Below are positions 59,338 to 64,000 of a stretch of DNA of 64,000 nucleotides, in pieces (position 1 is the stretch's first letter; each line of letters opens with the position of its first letter). Under the pieces are notes generated by a model. The model searched no databases and was not told where the DNA came from. It saw only the letters and a list, made by a program, of their open reading frames with translations. Both the position numbers and the translations under genes were made by a program. The stretch is from SURF-21 sp964510515 (lineage in GTDB: Bacteria; Actinomycetota; Geothermincolia; Geothermincolales; RBG-13-55-18): assembly GCA_964510515.1 (NCBI GenBank), contig CAZEAU010000004.1, forward strand, positions 49,544 through 113,543, written 5' to 3'.

Positions 59338-59634
59338 ATGGGTTCAAGATTATCGCCACCCACGCCGCACGAAGCCGCGGGCCAGCGCGTGGAAGTCAGG
59401 TGCTACTCCGGCTTCAAGGCCGACGAGAGGCCGCTTAGCTTTACCCTCTGCGGCCGGGAACTCTCGGTCATGGCGATAGAGAGCGGCTGGTTCGAGGAGG
59501 ACGCGGCGGAGCCGGGAAGGAGGGCCTGCTTCCGCGTCCGCACGGACGACGGGGGCCTCTACCTGCTGAGCCGCGACGAAGGCTCGGGCGAATGGACGCT
59601 TCGCCGCGCATGCAGGCCGGGAAGCGCCACCTGA
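59338..59634 (+). CDS. Small conserved protein (SGFKADERPLSF type)
   Basis: A 98-residue protein. The core VRCYSGFKADERPLSFTLCGRELSVMAIESGWFE...ACFRVRTDDGGLYLLSRDEGSGEWTLRRA looks like a compact beta domain. Very similar small proteins of unknown function (DUF6504-like, from memory) occur in many Actinomycetota and other bacteria. GAGGAG lies before ATG 59338. It is 114 bases after ino1 and may be read through from it. Function unknown. Confidence 0.7.
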   Translation: MGSRLSPPTPHEAAGQRVEVRCYSGFKADERPLSFTLCGRELSVMAIESGWFEEDAAEPGRRACFRVRTDDGGLYLLSRDEGSGEWTLRRACRPGSAT

Positions 59635-59659
59635 GGCCCCGGCGTCGCCGGCCCCGCGC

Positions 59660-60598
59660 CTAGCCCGGATGCTCCTGGAACCACTCCACCACCCTCCTCA
59701 GGCCGTCCGCGAGGCTCACCTCGGGCTCCCAGCCCAGGACGGACCTGGCCCTGGCGAGGTCGGGGCGGCGCCTCTTGGGGTCGTCCTCGGGCAGGGGCAG
59801 GTAAGTGATGCCGGAGGCGGACCCGGTTATCTCCTTCACCCTGGCCGCGAGCTCGCCGATGGTCATCTCGCCGTCGTTGCCGAGGTTTATGACCTCTCCC
59901 ACGGCGGCGTCCAGGGTGAGGGCGCGGTAGATGCCCTCCACGAGGTCATCGACGTAACAGAAGCTGCGGGTCTGGCTGCCGTCTCCGTAAACGGTGAGCG
60001 GCTGACCGGCGATGGCCTGGAGTATGAAGTTGGGCACCACCCTCCCGTCCTCCCGCCGCATGCGCGGGCCGAAGGTGTTGAATATGCGCAGGATGACCGT
60101 CTGCAGGCCGTAGATGCGCCGGTAGGACGAGGTCATGGCCTCGGCGAAGCGCTTGGCTTCGTCGTAACAGGCGCGCGGCCCCACGGGGTTGACGTTGCCG
60201 TGATACCCCTCCTCCTGCGGCACCTCCATGGGGTCGCCGTATATCTCGGAGGTCGAGGCCATAAGGAAGCGCGCTCCGTTCTTGCGCGCCACCTCCAGGG
60301 CTTGATGGGTGCCCAGCGAGTTCACCAGCATGGTCTCCACCGCCAGCCGGCTGTAATCGATGGGGCTGGCCGGGCTGGCCAGGTGGGCCACGCATTCGAC
60401 CTCCAGGTTTATGGGGGCGGTGGCGTCGGCGAGGACGAAACGGAAGCGGGGATGGTCCTGCAGGCCGGCGATGTTCTCCAGGTTCCCGGTGCACAAATTG
60501 TCCAGGCAGGTGACCTCGTGCCCCTCCGCCACCAGCCGCTCGCAGAGGTAGGAGCCGATGAAACCCGCTCCCCCGGTTACCAGCACCCTCATTGGCAT
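59660..60598 (-). CDS. NAD-dependent epimerase, UDP-glucuronate decarboxylase-like
   Basis: A 312-residue extended SDR. MRVLVTGGAGFIGSYLCERLVAEGHEVTCLDNLCTGNLENI is the NAD-binding start. HLASPASPIDYSRLAVETMLVNSLGTHQALEVA, MASTSEIYGDPMEVPQ and NPVGPRACYDEAKRFAE (YxxxK) are close to UDP-xylose synthases. DGRVVPNFILQAIAGQPLTVYGDGSQTRSFCYVDDLVEGI follows. It probably makes a UDP-sugar for surface polysaccharide. ATG 60598 or 60592 after GGAGAGGGAGCG. No glycosyltransferases are next to it. Confidence 0.9.
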   Translation of the reverse strand: MPMRVLVTGGAGFIGSYLCERLVAEGHEVTCLDNLCTGNLENIAGLQDHPRFRFVLADATAPINLEVECVAHLASPASPIDYSRLAVETMLVNSLGTHQALEVARKNGARFLMASTSEIYGDPMEVPQEEGYHGNVNPVGPRACYDEAKRFAEAMTSSYRRIYGLQTVILRIFNTFGPRMRREDGRVVPNFILQAIAGQPLTVYGDGSQTRSFCYVDDLVEGIYRALTLDAAVGEVINLGNDGEMTIGELAARVKEITGSASGITYLPLPEDDPKRRRPDLARARSVLGWEPEVSLADGLRRVVEWFQEHPG

Positions 60599-60882
60599 CG
60601 CTCCCTCTCCTCTCGCAGCGGACAACCAATTATAGCAACAGTGACGGCGAGGTGGGAACGCCGGCGGCGGAGATGCCCGCGCTCTCGGCGCAAAATGGCA
60701 GCCCTCTGGGCATGGAGACCGCCTCGCACGGAGAGATGCTCGACTCCCGCCGCTGCAGGCGCACCGGCCATGCGGGCAGCGCGGAGGCGAGGAGCCCAGG
60801 CAGCCCGGGGCAGAGCCCGCTTCCTCCACCCTCTCGCGCGCAGGCCGGGAGGGCGCGGACCGCGTGGGGTCAGCTCAGGGCG
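60599..60882. other. Intergenic region upstream of the epimerase
   Basis: GC-rich non-coding sequence between the acyl-CoA ligase 3' end and the epimerase start. No open frame of protein-like composition and no clear promoter was seen. Confidence 0.45.
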
Positions 60883-60915
60883 CAGCCCGGGGCCCCTGGC
60901 AGGGGCCCCGGGCTG
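60883..60915 (-). terminator. Perfect 15-bp GC hairpin after the acyl-CoA ligase
   Basis: CAGCCCGGGGCCCCT pairs with AGGGGCCCCGGGCTG around a 3-base loop, starting two bases after the stop codon. No T-run follows, so it is an I-shaped type terminator or an mRNA 3'-end stabiliser. Confidence 0.6.
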
Positions 60916-60916
60916 C

Positions 60917-62635
60917 CTACTTCTCCTCCTGCGCCCTGAGCTTCTTCTCGTCCTCCTCGAGCAGCACCCGCTTGAGCACCTTGCCCACCATGGTCTTGGG
61001 CAGCTCGCTGCGGAACTCCACCGCCGTGGGCACCTTGTACCTGGAAAGCTTGTCGCGGCAGTAAGCGATGATCTCCTCCTCGCTGGCGGTCATCCCCTCC
61101 TTGAGCACGATGTAGGCCTTCACCGTCTCGCCGCGCTTGGGGTCGGGCACCCCGGCCACGGCCACGTCCTCCACCTTGGGGTGCTCGAAGAGAACCTCCT
61201 CCACGTCGCGGGGGTAGATATTGTAACCGCTGGCGATGATCATGTCCTTCTTGCGGTCCACGATGTAGAAGAAGCCCGTCTCGTCCGCCTGGGCGATATC
61301 ACCGGTATAGAGCCAGCCTTCCGCGTCCAAGACGTTCTCGGTTTCTCCGGGCATCTCCCAGTAGCCCTTCATGACCTGGGGGCCCTTCACCGCCATCTCC
61401 CCCACCTCGCCGAGGGGGAGCTCCCTGGTGCGGTCCTCCACGTCCACGATCTTGACCTCGGTATTGGGCACCGGCATGCCGATGCTGCCCGCCTTGCGTA
61501 TTCCCTCCAGGGGGTTGGCGTGGGTCACCGGGCTGGACTCCGAGAGCCCGTATCCCTCCACCAGCTTGCCTCCGGTGAGCCTCTCGAACTCCTGCTGCAC
61601 CTCCACGGGCAGGGGAGCGGCGCCGGAGAGGCAGGCACGGATGGAGGTCACGTCCATCTTGCCGCTCTGCACCTCGGGGTGGTTGATGAGCGCTATGTAC
61701 ATGGCGGGAACGCCGGGGAAGAGGGTGGGGCGGTGCTTGACGATGGCGGTGAGAACCATGTGCAGGTCGCGCGGGTTGGGTATGAGCACCAGTGCGGACG
61801 CCGAGAGCACGCCGAAGTTCATGTCCACGGTCATGCCGTAGGAATGGAAGAAGGGCAGGGTGCAGAGTATGCTCTCCCCCCCCAGGCTGATGTCCGGGAA
61901 CCACGCCAGGCACTGATGCACGTTGGCCACCAGGTTGCGGTGGGTGAGCATGGCCCCCTTGGGCACCCCGGTGGTGCCCCCTGTGTACTGCAGGACGGCG
62001 AGGTCCTCGGCGGGGTCCACCTCCACCTCCGGCCTCTCCGCGCTCGCCTTGGCCATCAGCCCCTTTAGCCCGTACATCCCCTTCAGGCCGTACGCCGCGG
62101 CGTCCATATCCACGGCCACGAAGGTGCCTTCCTTCCTGGCCTTGACGGGCTCGAGGAGGTTGAGGGGGAACTTGAGGTAGTCCTTGACGTGGGTGATGAT
62201 GAGGTGCTCGGGCCTGGCCTTCTCCAGGGCCGTCTTCACCGTGGGCCACATGAGGTTGAGGGCGAGCATCACCTTGGCGCCCGAGTCACGCAGCTGATGC
62301 TCTATCTCCCGCGCGGAGTAGAGGGGGTTGAACATCACCGCCACCGCCCCCAGTTTCATCACCCCGTAGAAGGCGATGACCATCTGGGGGGTATTGGGCA
62401 TGAGCAGGGCCACGCGGTCCCCCTTGCTCACGCCAAGCTGTTTGAGCACGTTCGCGAAGCGGTTGGCCATCTGGTTGAGCCGTGCATAGGTGATCTTGTT
62501 GTTGATGAAAGTCACGGCCACGTTGTCGGGGTACCTCTCGGCCGACCTCTCCAGCATCTGCCCCAGGCTGATGTCGGGCACCTCGATCTCTTTCGGCACT
62601 CCTTCGGGGTAGTTCTCCAACCAGATCTTTTCCAT
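60917..62635 (-). CDS. fadD: Long-chain fatty acid-CoA ligase (AMP-forming)
   Basis: A 572-residue ANL-superfamily enzyme. The P-loop is YTGGTTGVPKGAMLTHRN (217-234). Then come FPGVPAMYIALINHPEV, LSGAAPLPVEVQQEFERLTGGKLVEGYGLSESSP (A5 motif), GWLYTGDIAQADETGFFYIVDRKKDMIIASGYNIYP (A7-A8 hinge) and the C-terminal catalytic Lys in LPKTMVGKVLKRVL. A near-duplicated YGLKGMYGLKGLM lies in the N-terminal domain. It activates fatty acids with ATP and CoA. A GC-rich hairpin directly follows the stop. Confidence 0.93.
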   Translation of the reverse strand: MEKIWLENYPEGVPKEIEVPDISLGQMLERSAERYPDNVAVTFINNKITYARLNQMANRFANVLKQLGVSKGDRVALLMPNTPQMVIAFYGVMKLGAVAVMFNPLYSAREIEHQLRDSGAKVMLALNLMWPTVKTALEKARPEHLIITHVKDYLKFPLNLLEPVKARKEGTFVAVDMDAAAYGLKGMYGLKGLMAKASAERPEVEVDPAEDLAVLQYTGGTTGVPKGAMLTHRNLVANVHQCLAWFPDISLGGESILCTLPFFHSYGMTVDMNFGVLSASALVLIPNPRDLHMVLTAIVKHRPTLFPGVPAMYIALINHPEVQSGKMDVTSIRACLSGAAPLPVEVQQEFERLTGGKLVEGYGLSESSPVTHANPLEGIRKAGSIGMPVPNTEVKIVDVEDRTRELPLGEVGEMAVKGPQVMKGYWEMPGETENVLDAEGWLYTGDIAQADETGFFYIVDRKKDMIIASGYNIYPRDVEEVLFEHPKVEDVAVAGVPDPKRGETVKAYIVLKEGMTASEEEIIAYCRDKLSRYKVPTAVEFRSELPKTMVGKVLKRVLLEEDEKKLRAQEEK

Positions 62636-62758
62636 GCAGCTCCCTCCTTAGCCGTACGCCATCGGTGTTCCCGCGACTTATGACCATGGCGGACACGCCC
62701 GCCGGGCTCAAGTATCCGCCGCGAATCGGCTGCCTTCTTGCGCCGTGACCGCGGCCGC

Positions 62759-63856
62759 CTACCTGGAGAGCAGGTCCTCTTCCACCTCCAGACCCAGTTG
62801 CTTGACCGCCAAGCTGAAGTCATGCGGGCTCGTGGACGCCGAGACCGCGACCTTGAAGTCCACCAGCCCGTACCGGTACAAGTCCACCAGGGACTGGTCG
62901 AAGGTCTGCATGCCGTAGAACTCCCCCTCGGCAATGATCCCCCTCATCTCGCTGGTGGGCTCCTCGTTGACCAGGGCTTCCGCCATGCGCCCGGTCATCA
63001 CCAGCACCTCCACCGCGGGAACGCGACCGCTGTGGTCCTTGAGGGGAAGGAGGCGCTGCGAGACGACGCCCCTGAGGACGCTGGCCAAGGTCAGGCGTAT
63101 CTGCTTCTGCTGCTGGGGAGGGAAAAAGTCGATGATGCGGTTGACCGTCTCCGTGGTGTCGATGGTGTGGAAGGTGGAGAGCACGAGGTGCCCGGTCATG
63201 GCCACGCTCATGGCCGCCGTCACCGTCTCCGGGTCCCTCATCTCGCCGATGAGGATGACGTCGGGATCCTGGCGGGTGATGTATTTCAACGCCTCCTCGT
63301 AGCCGTCGGTGTCGGTGCCGATCTCCCGCTGATGAATGATGCTCTTCTTGTCCACGTGCAGGACCTCGATGGGGTCCTCGACGGTCATGATGTTCACCCG
63401 TTCGGTGGTGTTGATGTGTTCGATGATGGCCGCCAGGGTCGTGGTCTTGCCGGACCCCGCCGGGCCGGTGACGAGGATGAGGCCGCGCCGCTCCATGGAG
63501 AGCCGGCGCAGGACCGGGGGCAGCCCCAGCTCCTCGAAGGAGGGCACCGAGGTGGTGAGGACGCGCCGGATGGCTATGCCCACCGTGCCCCTCTGCTTGA
63601 AGATATTGGCGCGAAACCTGCCCAGCCCGGCGATGCTGTAGGCGAAGTCCACCTCGCTCTGTTCCGCGAACCTCTTGGCCTGTTTTTCGTTCATCAGGGC
63701 ATAGGCTGCCTCCACCGTATCGGTAGGAGAGAGGCGGGGAAAATCGGGCTTGACCAGGTGACCGTCGATGCGGAAATAAGGGGGGCCCCCGGCCTTGATA
63801 TGCAAGTCGGAGGCCTGCTTGTCCACCATGTATTGCAGAAGATTCTGGATGTCCAT
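62759..63856 (-). CDS. pilT: Type IV pilus retraction ATPase PilT
   Basis: A 365-residue secretion-type ATPase. The N-terminal PAS-like part is VDKQASDLHIKAGGPPYFRIDGHL. Walker A is GPAGSGKTTT (131-140); NIMTVEDPIEVLH (Asp box) and DVILIGEMRDPETVTAAMSVAMTGHLVLSTFHT (Walker B and His box) follow. The AIRRVL element is close to the PilT-specific AIRxVP. It powers pilus retraction and twitching. ATG 63856 after GGAGGGGGAATT. No other pilus genes are in the window. Confidence 0.93.
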   Translation of the reverse strand: MDIQNLLQYMVDKQASDLHIKAGGPPYFRIDGHLVKPDFPRLSPTDTVEAAYALMNEKQAKRFAEQSEVDFAYSIAGLGRFRANIFKQRGTVGIAIRRVLTTSVPSFEELGLPPVLRRLSMERRGLILVTGPAGSGKTTTLAAIIEHINTTERVNIMTVEDPIEVLHVDKKSIIHQREIGTDTDGYEEALKYITRQDPDVILIGEMRDPETVTAAMSVAMTGHLVLSTFHTIDTTETVNRIIDFFPPQQQKQIRLTLASVLRGVVSQRLLPLKDHSGRVPAVEVLVMTGRMAEALVNEEPTSEMRGIIAEGEFYGMQTFDQSLVDLYRYGLVDFKVAVSASTSPHDFSLAVKQLGLEVEEDLLSR

Positions 63857-63947
63857 AATTCCCCCTCCGGCAGCACTTGTCCCAATACCTCAGCGTACCA
63901 AATATACCACAGGAAGCAAGAAAACGGGCCAAGTGAGGTCAGGCTCA

Positions 63948-64000
63948 GATGGGGTCAGGTCTTGTTCTTTGCCTGCTCCGCTATCTTCCCAGTTCGCACC
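63948..64000 (+). repeat. 53-bp dispersed repeat, copy 2 (cut by window edge)
   Basis: Matches the reverse complement of 23400-23452 at 50 of 53 positions. It is preceded by another GGTCAGG (63938), so the element may be longer. It begins about 90 bases upstream of pilT and may continue beyond the window. Confidence 0.85.

Overview
This window is a gene-dense, GC-rich bacterial chromosome segment (about two-thirds G+C by eye) with short intergenic gaps, many 4-base gene overlaps and an unusual number of TTG start codons. Several features together suggest a deep-branching, probably anaerobic and possibly thermophilic member of the Actinomycetota, with a Firmicutes relative as the main alternative. 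These are the order lysS-clpC-radA-disA-...-carD-ispD-ispF...cysS-rlmB, a PadR regulator next to an actinobacterial-type myo-inositol-phosphate synthase, leaderless-type promoters, ADP-forming acyl-CoA synthetase, archaeal-type phosphoglycerate mutase, a hexulose-phosphate synthase/RraA fusion, and a cyclic 2,3-diphosphoglycerate synthesis pair. The assignment is inference; there is no rRNA in the window.

Layout. 1-7.6 kb: partial glpD, thiM, mnmA, a MarR regulator with an RND exporter, a DMT transporter and tRNA-Thr(UGU). 8-28.4 kb, almost all on the minus strand: the conserved housekeeping block greA-lysS-clpC-radA-disA-(131-aa protein)-carD-yacL-ispD-ispF, then gltX and cysE-cysS-rlmB-yacP. 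It is interrupted by a thiolase, an SDR reductase and an HD-domain protein. 28.5-36.1 kb: a type I restriction-modification operon whose hsdM and hsdS genes are separated by an AbiE-type (type IV) toxin-antitoxin pair, with chained overlaps and a palindromic operator candidate; HsdR appears to lack its C-terminal domain. 36-39.3 kb: ADP-forming acyl-CoA synthetase plus a BioD-like/DRTGG protein.

39.4-45.4 kb: an M23 peptidase, prmC-prfA, DUF1385, rpmE and rho. 45.4-49.2 kb: transaldolase-like aldolase, 2-phosphoglycerate kinase, cyclic 2,3-DPG synthetase and a metallophosphoesterase. 49.3-53 kb: hom-thrC and an ApgM-family gene that probably supplies the missing homoserine kinase. 53-57 kb: HPS-RraA fusion, lysA, yjbQ and an MBL-fold hydrolase. 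57.2-60.6 kb: a PadR regulator behind three 13-bp tandem repeats, then ino1, a small conserved protein and a UDP-glucuronate decarboxylase-like epimerase. 60.9-63.9 kb: a long-chain acyl-CoA ligase and PilT.

A 53-bp dispersed repeat is present twice in opposite orientation: at the 3' end of clpC and at the right edge of the window. The accessory regions most worth attention are the RM/AbiE operon, the cyclic-DPG pair, the threonine operon with its non-orthologous kinase, and the repeats near clpC and padR.
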